A stretch of DNA of 64,000 bases. Origin: Pseudoalteromonas sp. GTDB lineage: Bacteria > Pseudomonadota > Gammaproteobacteria > Enterobacterales > Alteromonadaceae. Shown piece by piece: positions 1 to 9,597 of this stretch (its first letter is position 1; each line of letters starts with the position of its first letter). The position numbers and the translations under genes are program-made. Below the pieces are notes generated by a model. It searched no databases. It worked only from the letters and a program-made list of their open reading frames with translations, and was not told the origin of the DNA. The stretch lies in NCBI RefSeq assembly GCF_018402495.1, contig NZ_JAGYIU010000001.1:124001-188000 (forward strand), written 5' to 3'.

Positions 1-863
1 CTCACCCCTAAAAATGAGGTTGCCAGCGCTAAATCAGCAAAAAGTTTAACCGCGGTAGAAACGCTCGCATTATTAGCAATACCTGCCACACTGGCTACAA
101 AACCAGTTAATCCTTCACTTTGTAGTAATTGCTCTTGGCTCATTATGCCTTGGCTTAATATTTGCCAAAATATATAAATAACCAGCGGTAAAGAGGCACC
201 TGCAATCATGACTTTGCGTAAGGTTTTTATTTCAAGGCCAACGTATTTAACAATAGAGGGAATAGAGCCATGAAACCCAAAAGAGGTAAACACCACAGGA
301 ATAGCTGATAATATAAGCCCCTTTTCAACCGGCATTTCCAGCAAGTGCTGGCCATGCACATAGGGCGTTAACATATAAAATAAGCTAGCTAACACCACTA
401 TTTTTATACTAAACAGCACACGATTAAGCTTATCGACTTTACTGGTGCCTAAAGTGACTACGCCTGCAATCACCACCGCTAAAATAATGGAGCCTAACTG
501 GGGGGCAATAGTTAAGTTAAGCCCCGTATTAATTCGCTCTTGTAGTTGAGCACCGCCGCCAGCAATATACGCAGCACATAACGCATAAAATAAGAATATC
601 ATTGAAAAGTTTGCTACATATTGGCCGCGTTTACCAAGCCAAAGTTTAGCCAAGGTATTTAATGTGGCGTCGCGAGGGGCATATTGGTGTAGCTCAAGCA
701 TGAGCAACGCGGTGTAAGTCATAAGTAACCAACAACCGACAATTAACACCATCGCGGTATTAAAACCCAGCCCTGCAGAGGCGATAGGTAAGGCGAGCAT
801 GCCTGCACCTATGGTGGTTCCTGCAACAATTAACATGCTACCTATTGTTTTATTTTTAAGCAC
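1..863 (-). CDS. HAAAP-family aromatic amino acid permease (TyrP/Mtr-like), C-terminus cut by window edge
   Basis: Reading the minus strand from a GTG at 863 gives a hydrophobic protein beginning (V/M)LKNKTIGSMLIVAGTTIGA, the typical N-terminus of TyrP/Mtr-type tyrosine and tryptophan proton symporters. The frame stays open through several membrane segments to the window edge, where it reads FADLALATSFLGV, a conserved late transmembrane segment of this family. About 287 of the usual ~400 residues are present and the 3' end lies outside the window. The GTG has an AGGATC-like ribosome site just upstream; the first internal ATG would lose the start of TM1. The family imports aromatic amino acids across the inner membrane. 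Substrate (Tyr versus Trp) cannot be decided here. The family call is firm. Confidence 0.85.
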   Translation of the reverse strand, partial: MLKNKTIGSMLIVAGTTIGAGMLALPIASAGLGFNTAMVLIVGCWLLMTYTALLMLELHQYAPRDATLNTLAKLWLGKRGQYVANFSMIFLFYALCAAYIAGGGAQLQERINTGLNLTIAPQLGSIILAVVIAGVVTLGTSKVDKLNRVLFSIKIVVLASLFYMLTPYVHGQHLLEMPVEKGLILSAIPVVFTSFGFHGSIPSIVKYVGLEIKTLRKVMIAGASLPLVIYIFWQILSQGIMSQEQLLQSEGLTGFVASVAGIANNASVSTAVKLFADLALATSFLGV

Positions 864-1152
864 TTAATGATCCTGATCAAACGTAAGAGACACGCAAGAT
901 ATAACTAGTTATGCAAAACTTAAATAGTTTTGTCATAAAAGAGACAAAATAAAATGTAATTTTCTATTTACAACTGTATTTAAAAAGCCCAAATTATCAA
1001 TAGACCCTAATATAAATGGAAAAATAAAAATCTAAATGTTAATGACTTAATAACAAGGTTGTGCGCTATAAAAATTTTTGACGTCTCTTAAATGATAGGT
1101 GTTGACCGAAAGCGTTGTAAACTACACTGTCGGTCGAGGAGGGAGCGGCAAT

Positions 1153-2031
1153 TTACATTTTTGCGATTTGAATCACTAAACGACGGTTTTTATCACGGCC
1201 TAAAATATTATCATTGGTATCTACAAAGCGCTTTTCACCAAAGCCTTCAGTAATCACCTTAGCCTCGTCTACACCTAAAGTCACCATGTAATCTTTAATT
1301 GCTTTAGCACGAGCTCTGGATAGATCTAGATTAGTCCAGCGACCACCGTAACTATCGGTATAAGATGCAATATTAATTGACTCTATGCTGGGATCGTTTT
1401 TCAAATATTCAGCAATTTTATCAAGGCGTTGCTGCGATGATTTGGTTAATTTACTGCTATTTGATTCGTAGTTCATTATAGTGAACGAAATATCTTCAAA
1501 ATTATACGGCAGTAACTCGTCGCGACATTGTAAAAACGCCCAATATGCGTGCTTAAAGTTGATATTAGACATGCCCACGGCAATTTTATCGGTACTATTT
1601 TGCCAGTCTTGGTAATAAAAGGTAGGTTGATTGCCTTTTTCAAGCTCAGTGAGCATTTCCCACGCTGTTTTGTTGCCTAGTTCACCATCAAACTTTTTAA
1701 GTAATTTCATATCGGCAATATCACGGGCGGGGTGTCCCGCTCGCCAGCTTGGCGGGACAGCTTTTAAAGCGGCAATAGAATAATTCTCTGGGCGTACCAC
1801 CATGTCTAAATTAAAAGTGAGATCTTTGTTTTTACTTGCAGATGCTTTAAAGATAGCCTCACCATAGTAGGGAACTTCATGATTTAATTGGCATTGTAAG
1901 CGAGTTGTTTTAACTAAGTTCCAGTTTGAATTATCTTGGTCAGCAGTATATTGGCGCATCGCCGCAGTTGTATTCAAACTATACAGTATACTGCTAATAC
2001 TGAGGCTAATAAATAACGACTTATACTTCAT
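1153..2031 (-). CDS. motY: MotY, sodium-driven flagellar motor T-ring protein
   Basis: 292 residues. Residues 1-24 form a signal peptide ending at TTAA/M. Residues ~25-170 match the MotY N-terminal domain that binds the motor, and ~185-292 form an OmpA-type peptidoglycan-binding domain with the TDSYGGRWTNLDLSRARA motif and the late GRDKNRRLVI motif. In Vibrio, MotY with MotX makes the T ring around the basal body and anchors the PomAB sodium stator. The gene is divergent from rnt, the arrangement known in Vibrio, which separates MotY from generic OmpA-like lipoproteins. No lipobox is seen. The call rests on domain order, length and the rnt neighbour. Confidence 0.88.
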   Translation of the reverse strand: MKYKSLFISLSISSILYSLNTTAAMRQYTADQDNSNWNLVKTTRLQCQLNHEVPYYGEAIFKASASKNKDLTFNLDMVVRPENYSIAALKAVPPSWRAGHPARDIADMKLLKKFDGELGNKTAWEMLTELEKGNQPTFYYQDWQNSTDKIAVGMSNINFKHAYWAFLQCRDELLPYNFEDISFTIMNYESNSSKLTKSSQQRLDKIAEYLKNDPSIESINIASYTDSYGGRWTNLDLSRARAKAIKDYMVTLGVDEAKVITEGFGEKRFVDTNDNILGRDKNRRLVIQIAKM

Positions 2032-2231
2032 AAGAACTCTCCAATAAGCTCTGCCAAAAAAGTGACAAAAACCATAAAACCTTACGCAACAGCAAATAAC
2101 TTGGCGTAAACGCTAATTACTTAGCAAGTAACATGCCTATAGTTTAACTGTAATTAATCAATAAATCCCCTAGCCGACAGGCCCTCAATTTTGACATAAT
2201 AGTCAGCTGATACCTATAAACCAAGAAGACT

Positions 2232-2906
2232 ATGTCAAATACTGAGCAAACCCTTTTCGCACAACGCTTTCGCGGCTTTTTTCCCGTTGTTATAGATGTT
2301 GAAACCGCCGGCTTTAACAAAGAAACCGATGCACTATTAGAAATTGCAGCATCTGTTTTAAAAATGGATGACGAAGGATTACTTAGTATAGATCATACTG
2401 TTCATTTTCATGTGCAACCTTTTGAAGGGGCAAACATTGAGCAAGCCGCCATCGAGTTTAATGGTATAGAGCCTTTTTCAGCACTTCGCGGTGCAGTCCC
2501 CGAAGAAGAAGCGATTAAAGAAATTTGTAAAGTGGTGCGTAAAGCGCAAAAAGCAGCAGGTTGTCAGCGCTCAGTAGTAGTTGCCCACAATGCCGCTTTT
2601 GACCATGGCTTTTTAAATGCGGCTATTGAGCGCAATAATATCAAGCGCACACCATTTCACCCGTTTGTAAGCTTTGATACAACCTCGCTCGCAGGTTTAG
2701 CATTAGGGCAAACGGTATTAGCTAAAGCGTGTCGTGCTGCAGGAATAGAGTTTGATAACAAACAAGCGCATTCGGCGCTATACGATACAGAGCGCACCGC
2801 CGAGCTATATTGTTTAATTGTTAATCGTTGGCAGCAACTAGGTGGCTGGCCACTTGCCGAAGACGAAACACAACAAAACGAAGACGAAGTAAGCAACCAA
2901 GATTAG
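2232..2906 (+). CDS. rnt: Ribonuclease T (DEDDh 3'-5' exoribonuclease)
   Basis: 224 residues. The exonuclease motifs are visible: Exo I with D22 and E24 in [11 protein letters not shown], Exo II in [13 protein letters not shown], and Exo III with the catalytic His and Asp in [11 protein letters not shown]. RNase T trims tRNA CCA ends and the 3' ends of stable RNAs such as 5S and 23S rRNA. The C-terminus is unusual: the TAG stop straddles the edge of the small TA-flanked repeat at 2905-3170. Without that element the frame would run on for about eight codons to a TAG near 3196. The 3' tail has therefore probably been changed by the insertion, while the catalytic core is intact. Confidence 0.95.
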   Translation: MSNTEQTLFAQRFRGFFPVVIDVETAGFNKETDALLEIAASVLKMDDEGLLSIDHTVHFHVQPFEGANIEQAAIEFNGIEPFSALRGAVPEEEAIKEICKVVRKAQKAAGCQRSVVVAHNAAFDHGFLNAAIERNNIKRTPFHPFVSFDTTSLAGLALGQTVLAKACRAAGIEFDNKQAHSALYDTERTAELYCLIVNRWQQLGGWPLAEDETQQNEDEVSNQD

Positions 2907-3170
2907 GGTCTGTTGACCTTTGTGGATTAAAATTTGTTCAAACTAGGAGCGGTTTAATCGCGGCGCGAGGTTTGTAACCTAGTGGGCTAAGTCAAAACCG
3001 AGCAACAAAGAGTAAATCGCCCCTAGGCAGAACCCGAAGGGCAGTGCCTGTTTGGTATTGATGCTGCGTTATCGCCTATTTATGGGGAATAACCACACCA
3101 CATAGGCTCTGCCTTGCCTAAATACCAAACAGGCTGCTGCAAATTCAACCTTAAAAGGTCAACAGACCCT
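2905..3170. repeat. Small inverted-repeat element with TA flanks (MITE-like)
   Basis: The ends are perfect inverted repeats: GGGTCTGTTGACCTTT from 2906 and its exact complement ending at 3169, each preceded or followed by TA, as expected for a TA target duplication. A second, inner inverted pair (GCCTGTTTGGTATT at 3046-3059 and its complement at 3121-3134) lies inside. There is no transposase reading frame. Size, structure and TA flanks fit a non-autonomous miniature element. The parent transposon cannot be named from this window. Confidence 0.7.
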
Positions 3171-3178
3171 ATCATAAA

Positions 3179-3217
3179 CTCAGCTCATATTAGTGAGTGT
3201 TCACTTTGTGAGCTGAG
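3179..3217. terminator. Hairpin between rnt and fapA 3' ends
   Basis: CTCAGCTCA (3179-3187) pairs perfectly with TGAGCTGAG (3209-3217), and an inner GTGAGTG/CACT pairing may extend the stem. It sits between two convergent genes and is a plausible bidirectional terminator, though the T-run after it is weak (GTTTTA). Confidence 0.4.
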
Positions 3218-3237
3218 CCAGTTTTAAATAAGTATTA

Positions 3238-4863
3238 TTAAAACGATTGCGTTATTTTCCCTTCACTGTGGGTGATTAAATGCGCAGGGTAATTTCGTGA
3301 AAAGCTAATTGATTCCCTTGCAATTTTAAGCTCCACCCCTGGGTGCATAAGCTCATTAACTTTTAAGTGGCTGAGTGCTAAAAGCTGCGCCATTTTTTTC
3401 CTTATTAATTGCTTTTGCTGGCTAATACTCGCACTTCGCTTAGCCAAGTGTTCTTCGTTAATTTTTATTTTGTTTAAAAACTGTTGATGCTCTGAACATC
3501 CAACACGTTTGTTAATGCGTTCTCGTGCTTGCTGCAATTCAATTGATTTACTTATCAGGACCTTTTCAAAGTCGGTAATTTGTGCTTGTTTTTGCTTTAA
3601 CTCATACCAGCGCTGCGCTATACAAACGCGCGTTTTTGTTCCTGCAGGCGCCCCTAATTCACCGGTTTCAATGCGCATAGCATCTAAAATATGACCACCA
3701 ATGATCTTACCTTTAGAATCGCTAGCTTTACCCACTCTGATGAGGTTTCCAGCACTTAAGTTACAATGTAATGATTGGCGCTCTATTAATAAATTTTGCT
3801 GAGTTTTTATGTCGCAGTATTGAGTGTAACCAATGGCGATAGTTCGTTTAGCAAAAATAGAGCACGTGAAGGGATCATCGGCTTCTCGTTTTCTGCCAAT
3901 CGCGCCTTTTCCTATTGTGATCGCGCTATCACTTTTTAACTGCGCCGATTCAACAAAACCTAAAACAGTAATATCGCCGGTAGCAGTCACGCGCATGCCA
4001 TCTTTTATATCACCACTGACTATAATACTGCCATCAAATTCAACATGGCCCGTGCTTGGGTCAATATTATGAAAGCATAAAACATCATCAACGCGCATAC
4101 CACGAGAGAGTGCCACCGGCACACCAGTACAGTCTGCTATTAATAAGTTGGAGTTATCGGGGGCAATTTTAGTGCCGTCAAAAGGTTGTAATTTATGCTC
4201 TTTGCCTGGGTTTGCCGTCAGTACATCACCAAAAACAGTAAAGCCATCAACCCCCAGCGTTGCTGGAATGCGCCGCATTAACTCATTGCCTGGTTTTACA
4301 GTAATAATATCACCTAGGTTTCTCATATCGACCTTACCACCGCCTTTAGCTTGCGGGCTGAGGATACGGTCTTGCGCTGTGCAGCAAAGGCGCACAAATT
4401 TTGCGTCATTGCCTACTTTAGGTGTTTTGCCAAAAGCGACTTCTGCAGTATGTAAACTACCGGATGGCTGTTCAAACTGTTGCGCTAATAATTGCTCTAA
4501 CGCATGAGAACTAATACCTTTTTTAACGCCTGCTTGAGTTAAAACTTCAATTGCTTGTTCCATATTAAGCAGTTTGCCGCCTTTGGCAGTTACAAGGCTT
4601 GCTTCAACTAACATATTCTTTTCATCAATGTTGATAGTTAATTGGGCATTAATCGCTTTTGCAATGACTAAAGAGGGAGCAGCTTCGGTATTTGTTTGAG
4701 CAAATAGCTTACCAATATTACTAGCTATAATGTCACACTCACAATATTCTGACTGCCCAATTAATTCAATAAGCTGAGTTGCTGTTGAAGCCAAACCCGA
4801 AACGGCAGGGTGTTCAAGCAAAGATACGTTCCCTGTTTGCTCATCAAAGGAAAAAACCGACAT
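3238..4863 (-). CDS. fapA: FapA, DUF342-family flagellar assembly protein A
   Basis: 541 residues. The centre (roughly 150-400) is a DUF342 beta-helical region with repeating short strands such as GSIIVSGDIKDGMRVTATGD and GDITVLGFVES, preceded by an N-terminal domain and followed by a basic coiled coil (~410-480, rich in Lys, Gln and Glu). In Vibrio vulnificus FapA was described as a factor linking flagellar assembly to the glucose phosphotransferase protein EIIA-Glc; that is literature knowledge of the family, not visible here. The gene stands alone between rnt and ssrA. The ATG at 4863 is preceded by a weakly purine-rich stretch (CTAGAGGATG) that serves as ribosome site. Confidence 0.8.
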   Translation of the reverse strand: MSVFSFDEQTGNVSLLEHPAVSGLASTATQLIELIGQSEYCECDIIASNIGKLFAQTNTEAAPSLVIAKAINAQLTINIDEKNMLVEASLVTAKGGKLLNMEQAIEVLTQAGVKKGISSHALEQLLAQQFEQPSGSLHTAEVAFGKTPKVGNDAKFVRLCCTAQDRILSPQAKGGGKVDMRNLGDIITVKPGNELMRRIPATLGVDGFTVFGDVLTANPGKEHKLQPFDGTKIAPDNSNLLIADCTGVPVALSRGMRVDDVLCFHNIDPSTGHVEFDGSIIVSGDIKDGMRVTATGDITVLGFVESAQLKSDSAITIGKGAIGRKREADDPFTCSIFAKRTIAIGYTQYCDIKTQQNLLIERQSLHCNLSAGNLIRVGKASDSKGKIIGGHILDAMRIETGELGAPAGTKTRVCIAQRWYELKQKQAQITDFEKVLISKSIELQQARERINKRVGCSEHQQFLNKIKINEEHLAKRSASISQQKQLIRKKMAQLLALSHLKVNELMHPGVELKIARESISFSRNYPAHLITHSEGKITQSF

Positions 4864-5047
4864 GTATACATCCTCTAGGTAGCTTGTTATTATTTTTATA
4901 ATGCATTAGACCAAAGTCTAACCCTGCATTTGAGCATAAAGCCTCTGTTTTGTTAAGTAATTGTTTATTTATTATTTAAAAATTTACATTTAAACGTGCG
5001 TGTTTGATGCATGATTAACCACCCAATAAAATAAAACGCCTAAGGTG

Positions 5048-5077
5048 TTGAGTATTGATAGGTTACTCGGTTATACT
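5048..5077 (+). promoter_or_regulatory. Sigma-70-type promoter of ssrA
   Basis: TTGAGT (5048-5053) and TATACT (5072-5077) are separated by 18 bp. A start near 5084 would give a short leader before the mature tmRNA 5' end at 5110, consistent with RNase P processing. Confidence 0.6.
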
Positions 5078-5109
5078 GCTCGCACGCTCTGAATGAGTTT
5101 ACTAATTCA

Positions 5110-5466
5110 GGGGCTGATTAGGATTCGACGGAATTCAAGAAGCCCAAGGTGCATGTCGAGGTGCGGTTTGCCTCGTAAAAAAGCCGCAATTTAAAGTAAT
5201 CGCAAACGACGATAACTACTCTCTAGCAGCTTAGGCTAGCTAGCGCTCCTTCCATGTATTCTTGTGGACTGGATTTTGGAGTGTCACCCTAACACCTGAT
5301 CGCGACGGAAACCCTGGCCGGGGTTGAAGCGTTAAAACTAAGCGGCCTCGCCTTTATCTACCGTGTTTGTCCGGGATTTAAAGGTTAATTAAATGACAAT
5401 ACTAAACATGTAGTACCGACGGTCGAGGCTTTTCGGACGGGGGTTCAAATCCCCCCAGCTCCACCA
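5110..5466 (+). ncRNA. ssrA: tmRNA (transfer-messenger RNA)
   Basis: The 357-nt gene starts GGGGCTGATTAGGATTCGAC and ends GGTTCAAATCC...AGCTCCACCA, the tRNA-Ala-like acceptor and T arm with an encoded CCA. The internal reading frame gives the proteolysis tag (A)ANDDNYSLAA followed by TAG at about 5230, a tag sequence typical of Alteromonadales. With SmpB it rescues ribosomes stalled on broken mRNAs and tags the nascent peptides, mainly for ClpXP, whose genes are also in this window. Confidence 0.97.
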
Positions 5467-5501
5467 ATAACGGTTTTTAAATTCGTTTGTTTAAAAACCC
5501 T

Positions 5502-5543
5502 AAAAAACCCGCAACTTGAGCAATCAAGTCGCGGGTTTTTTTA
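5502..5543 (+). terminator. Rho-independent terminator of ssrA
   Basis: CCCGC...ACTTGA pairs with TCAAGT...GCGGG around a GCAA loop and is followed by seven T residues, 40 bp after the tmRNA CCA end. An A-run before the stem makes it potentially bidirectional. Confidence 0.85.
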
Positions 5544-5584
5544 TGGCTAAAATTATTGAATTTATTGTGCTTTGATTTATCTTG

Positions 5585-5648
<64 letters not shown>

Positions 5649-5725
5649 CCGAACCCCTTACAACTAATAGACTAGTCGCTTACTTGCCTATTTTTTGTAT
5701 TATGAGCCAATGATTAACTGCGGGC

Positions 5726-6490
5726 ATGGGTATGGATATTTTTACAGCTGAACACATTTCTCTTTTGATCTCGCTGTTACTCATTGTACTGGCGGGGTTT
5801 ACTTCGTTTGTATCGGCGGCTTTTGGTGCGGGCGGCGGATTAATGTTGCTGGTGGTAATGGCGTCGGTTATGCCGATGGCAGTGGTTGTGCCGGTACATG
5901 GATTAGTGCAGTTAGGCTCTAATGCCAATCGATTATTGTTAAGTATTGCCCATCTTGATAAGCCGATGTTGTTGTATTTTACGCTGGGTGGATTAATTGG
6001 CGCGGGGTTGTCGAGCCAAGTAGTGAGCGATATTAACCTTGATAGCATGAAGTTGTTTGTGGCTTTATTTGTGATTTATTTACTGTGGGGAACAATCCCT
6101 GAATTTAATAAAGACTCACGATTAGGGCGTTTAATGGCGGGCGTAATTACAGCATTTATTTCTACTTTTGTGGGGGCAAGTGGGCCTTTGGTGGCGAGTT
6201 ACTTACATATTAATCATTACGATAAGCTTAAATTTACCGCGACTTTTTCAAGTATTATGACCTTGCAGCATAGCTTAAAAGCCGTTGTTTATGGGGGGCT
6301 TGGTTTTAGCTTTTGGCAATGGTTGCCGTTAACACTGGCGATGATTTTAAGTGGAGCCATTGGTACCTGGTTGGGGATTCGATTGCTTAAGCGGCTCTCG
6401 GTGGCGCGTTTTAAGTTGATTTTTAAAGTGATTTTAACTCTGCTTGCCATGCAGCTTGCATGGCAAGGGGTGAGTGTAATGCTTACTTAA
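5726..6490 (+). CDS. TSUP family (TauE/SafE, DUF81) membrane permease
   Basis: 254 residues, almost entirely hydrophobic with about eight membrane segments. The two TSUP half-repeats are marked by FVSAAFGAGGGLMLL near residue 32 and FISTFVGASGPLVASYL near residue 143, each a glycine-rich re-entrant motif. Family members export sulfite, sulfoacetate or other small organic anions; the substrate cannot be predicted. The start is either the ATG at 5726 or the in-frame ATG at 5732; neither has a strong ribosome site. The 3' end overlaps the convergent gene downstream by 8 bp. Confidence 0.85.
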   Translation: MGMDIFTAEHISLLISLLLIVLAGFTSFVSAAFGAGGGLMLLVVMASVMPMAVVVPVHGLVQLGSNANRLLLSIAHLDKPMLLYFTLGGLIGAGLSSQVVSDINLDSMKLFVALFVIYLLWGTIPEFNKDSRLGRLMAGVITAFISTFVGASGPLVASYLHINHYDKLKFTATFSSIMTLQHSLKAVVYGGLGFSFWQWLPLTLAMILSGAIGTWLGIRLLKRLSVARFKLIFKVILTLLAMQLAWQGVSVMLT

Positions 6491-7118
6491 TAGCGGCTTT
6501 TATTGGTTTATCGCCATCAAATAACTCAAAAATACGATTGCTATTAAATGAATTTATAGCAACGTGAAGCAATGCGTTGGCTACATTTTCGCGGCTAATT
6601 TTAGCCTTTGACTGATCGCTAGGGCGCTCTGTTGTTACTTCCAAAGAGGCACTGTCGTCGGTTAATGTTCCTGGGCGGACAATTGTATAATTGAGTCCGC
6701 TATTAATTAAATGCTTATCTGCCATATGTTTTGCTACAAGATAAGGCTTTAAGTCGCTATCTATTGCATCTGGATCGTCTGCGCCAATAGAGCTGACCAT
6801 AATAAAGTGTTTTACATCGTGCTCTTTAGAATAAGTTGCCGCTCTTGTCGCTGCCCACAAATCAATAAGTACGGTTTTATCTGTGCCTGTACTTCCACCG
6901 GAACCAGCCGCAAAGATAACTTGGTCGCAGCCATTAATGGCATTTGAAAAGTCACCTTCTAAGTCCTGTTCAACAATACTTAAAAATGGGCTATCTAAAT
7001 CACGCAGTTTGCTTTTGTCTCTTACAAGTGCAACAACATTTTGCTCATTTTCTAAAAGTAGTTTGGTAGCCATTTTACCAATCTGCCCACTTGCGCCAAT
7101 AATTAAAGTCTTACTCAT
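6483..7118 (-). CDS. NAD(P)-binding atypical SDR / NmrA-like protein
   Basis: 211 residues from the ATG at 7118, chosen over an upstream in-frame ATG (7160) because GAAGGAA stands 7 bases ahead of it and the protein then begins MSKTLIIGASGQIGK, the Rossmann dinucleotide loop (GASGQIG). Further family marks are HFIMVSSIGADDP around residue 100 and YTIVRPGTLTDD around 150. Proteins of this type (YwnB/YtfG-like) bind NAD(P)H and act as quinone or flavin reductases or redox sensors; the substrate is unknown. It is convergent with the TSUP gene. Confidence 0.8.
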   Translation of the reverse strand: MSKTLIIGASGQIGKMATKLLLENEQNVVALVRDKSKLRDLDSPFLSIVEQDLEGDFSNAINGCDQVIFAAGSGGSTGTDKTVLIDLWAATRAATYSKEHDVKHFIMVSSIGADDPDAIDSDLKPYLVAKHMADKHLINSGLNYTIVRPGTLTDDSASLEVTTERPSDQSKAKISRENVANALLHVAINSFNSNRIFELFDGDKPIKAAIK

Positions 7119-7408
7119 AATTAATTCCTTCTCAATATAGTGTAAAGATTGCTCGTACAAACAGACCTTGGGGTAGGGAATTATTTTTAAAGGGTAAATG
7201 GGATTTAAATGAGCTTATTAAAAAAAACATATTTGTTAAAAAGTCATTACTTAACTGAGTCTTAAAATTAGCTGCTTTAAAGATGTTTTTTAGAACTTTT
7301 TACTCGATCATTATACTTACTTCGGTTACATAGTTACGGTGGTATAAGCTAATACGTACATTGCGTTCTTGATAATTACAATAAAGGGTTTTGTAGGTAT
7401 TATTACCT

Positions 7409-9418
7409 TTAAATTTTATTGCGAATAAGATCACGAACAATAAAACGTCCTGGATGAATTGCTTGGCTTACACGCTCGCTTAGTGGGCGAGGCTCATTGT
7501 TTAAACTACTAATTAAATGCTCGGCACACAGTGGTGCGCTACACAATGCCCGTGCGCCAAACCCGGTAAAAATATGTAAGCCTTGTTGTGGTTTTTTTAA
7601 TGTTTGATATTGATAGCGTTTGCCCAAGCGTAAATTAGCAAATGCATGTGTATAATCATCTTGCTCCACCCATTCACCGGTCATAGGTAAGTGGTCAATA
7701 AAACTGCATCGAACAGCGGCTTTAGCCGAGCTAATATTGCCTAAGCTGGTGGCAAATTCAGTGTTGTTATAAAAACTCAGTAATTGTTCACGGTTAGTGT
7801 GGTTATCTTGCTCGGTTACTTCACGGCTTTTGCTATTTTTTTCAAAGGTGGCGCCCATACAATGGTGATCTAAATAGGCTGGGGTAAAATACCCCTTGTG
7901 ACACAATACGGTTTTTAGCTTACGTGATTGCTCGCTTGCTTGAACATGCGACACCTGTCCGCGTACACCAACAATAGGAAGCGTTTTAGTTTGCGCAAAT
8001 GCATCGCTGTGCTCACCGGCGCAAATAATCACATCGCTAAAGGGGCCAAATGTTTGTTTTTGCGTGGTTAAATACCAACCATCGGGTTGCTTACTAAGTT
8101 GCTCAATGTGGTAGTTAAATAGGCTTTCAAACGAATTTAATTGCTGTGCGGCATCTAGCATTGCACAGACTAACTGGGGGGGATTAACCCAGCCGCCTTG
8201 TTCAAAAAACACCCCTGAGTAACCTGTTTTTACGCCTGCAATTGCATCGCCTTCATCAGCGGTAACATTACGCATGAGCTGCTCTGGCCACAGTTGTTTA
8301 TTGGCGAGATTTTGATGACGCTCTGTCAATGGCTGTTTTACTGCGTGTTGCAATACGCCACACCACTGGTGATCAAACAAAAAACCATTGTTGAGTAAGT
8401 GATTGTAAAGGCGCTTTGCATATAGAAAGCTGTGAGCAAACAGCTCACTGTGTGGCGAATTTTTTGCTTGTAAATGCGGATACACCGCCCCTTGCACATT
8501 GTGTGATGCACCCATTGCAGGTTTTTGATCTTGGCAAAATAATTGGCTCTTTATCCCACGCTTTGCGAGGCTATAAAGAACACAACTGCTGGCTATGCCA
8601 CCACCTATTACAGCCACATTTGAAAGCGCTGAAGAATGGTGTTCAAAATAGCCAGGGGCTGACTGTTTTGGGTTAGCTTGAGCGAGTATACCAATGAGCA
8701 TTTCACGCTTTCGGCCAAAACCTTTAGCTTTTTGCATGCTAAAGCCCGCTTCAATTAAGCCCCGACGAACAAAACCCGCAGCGGTAAATGTAGCTAATGT
8801 GGCATTACTTCTAGAAATATCGACCATGGCATTAAATACACTTTGCTGCCACATATCGGGGTTTTTACTTGGTGCAAAACCATCTAAAAACCACGCATCA
8901 ACCAGCCCACTTTGCGGATAGCTCATACTATTAATGCATTCGAGCACATCGCCAAAGTATAAGTCGAGCACCACACGGCCATTGGCAAATTCGAGCCGAT
9001 GACAACCGGTTAAATTAATCGGATAGTAGGAGACGAGTTGGTCGCTCAAATGACTTAAACTTGGCCAAGCTTGTAATGCTTGTTTTAAATCATTTACTGT
9101 AAGTGGGTATTTTTCAAAAGAAATAAAATGCAGTCGTTGTACGTTATTAGGGTGTTTACCTTGAACTTGTGAGCATTGCAAGTGGTCAGAAAACTGCTGC
9201 CATGCGTTTAAAAAATTAAGCCCAGTACCAAATCCGGTTTCGGCAATCACAAAGTGTTCACGGTCATGATTTTGTAACCGCACATCTATATTGTTTTGTT
9301 GATAAAACACATAATGCGATTCAGCAAGGCCATCGTCATTAGAAAAATAAACATCGTCAAAGTCATTGGCAACCGGTGTACCTAAATCGTTAAAGTGTAT
9401 ATGGGCGTTTTTTATCAT
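7409..9418 (-). CDS. mnmC: MnmC, bifunctional tRNA mnm5s2U34 biosynthesis enzyme
   Basis: 669 residues with the full two-domain architecture. The N-terminal part (1 to ~240) is the SAM-dependent methyltransferase (AETGFGTGLNFLNAW motif; DAWFLDGFAPSKNPDMW). From ~268 follows an FAD-dependent oxidase with the dinucleotide motif VAVIGGGIASSCVLYSLAKR and a C-terminal FTGFGARAL motif. The oxidase removes the carboxymethyl group from cmnm5U34 and the methyltransferase makes mnm5U34 in tRNAs for Lys, Glu, Gln and others. The length fits the E. coli enzyme. It is divergent from fabB, as in E. coli. Confidence 0.96.
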   Translation of the reverse strand: MIKNAHIHFNDLGTPVANDFDDVYFSNDDGLAESHYVFYQQNNIDVRLQNHDREHFVIAETGFGTGLNFLNAWQQFSDHLQCSQVQGKHPNNVQRLHFISFEKYPLTVNDLKQALQAWPSLSHLSDQLVSYYPINLTGCHRLEFANGRVVLDLYFGDVLECINSMSYPQSGLVDAWFLDGFAPSKNPDMWQQSVFNAMVDISRSNATLATFTAAGFVRRGLIEAGFSMQKAKGFGRKREMLIGILAQANPKQSAPGYFEHHSSALSNVAVIGGGIASSCVLYSLAKRGIKSQLFCQDQKPAMGASHNVQGAVYPHLQAKNSPHSELFAHSFLYAKRLYNHLLNNGFLFDHQWCGVLQHAVKQPLTERHQNLANKQLWPEQLMRNVTADEGDAIAGVKTGYSGVFFEQGGWVNPPQLVCAMLDAAQQLNSFESLFNYHIEQLSKQPDGWYLTTQKQTFGPFSDVIICAGEHSDAFAQTKTLPIVGVRGQVSHVQASEQSRKLKTVLCHKGYFTPAYLDHHCMGATFEKNSKSREVTEQDNHTNREQLLSFYNNTEFATSLGNISSAKAAVRCSFIDHLPMTGEWVEQDDYTHAFANLRLGKRYQYQTLKKPQQGLHIFTGFGARALCSAPLCAEHLISSLNNEPRPLSERVSQAIHPGRFIVRDLIRNKI

Positions 9419-9504
9419 GACTAATTCAATTTATAGATAATTTTTTTAATTATTTTACGTGTTTTCTTTGAAATAGTCTGGCGTTATTTATAAGCTGTAG
9501 CTTC

Positions 9505-9522
9505 AGAGTACAAGTGTACGCT
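9505..9522. promoter_or_regulatory. Palindromic operator candidate upstream of fabB (FabR-type)
   Basis: AGAGTACAAGTGTACGCT contains GTACA-AG-TGTAC with matching outer AG/CT, an 18-bp near-perfect palindrome in the mnmC-fabB gap, about 75 bp before the fabB start. Its form resembles the operators reported for the TetR-type fatty acid regulators FabR and DesT. Position and symmetry are seen; the regulator is inferred. Confidence 0.5.
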
Positions 9523-9597
9523 AGAAAGCTGACCACTTAGGTGATTAAATTCGCGTAAAATAAAACACAATTAAGTATTAAGCTAAGGGAATTACCC

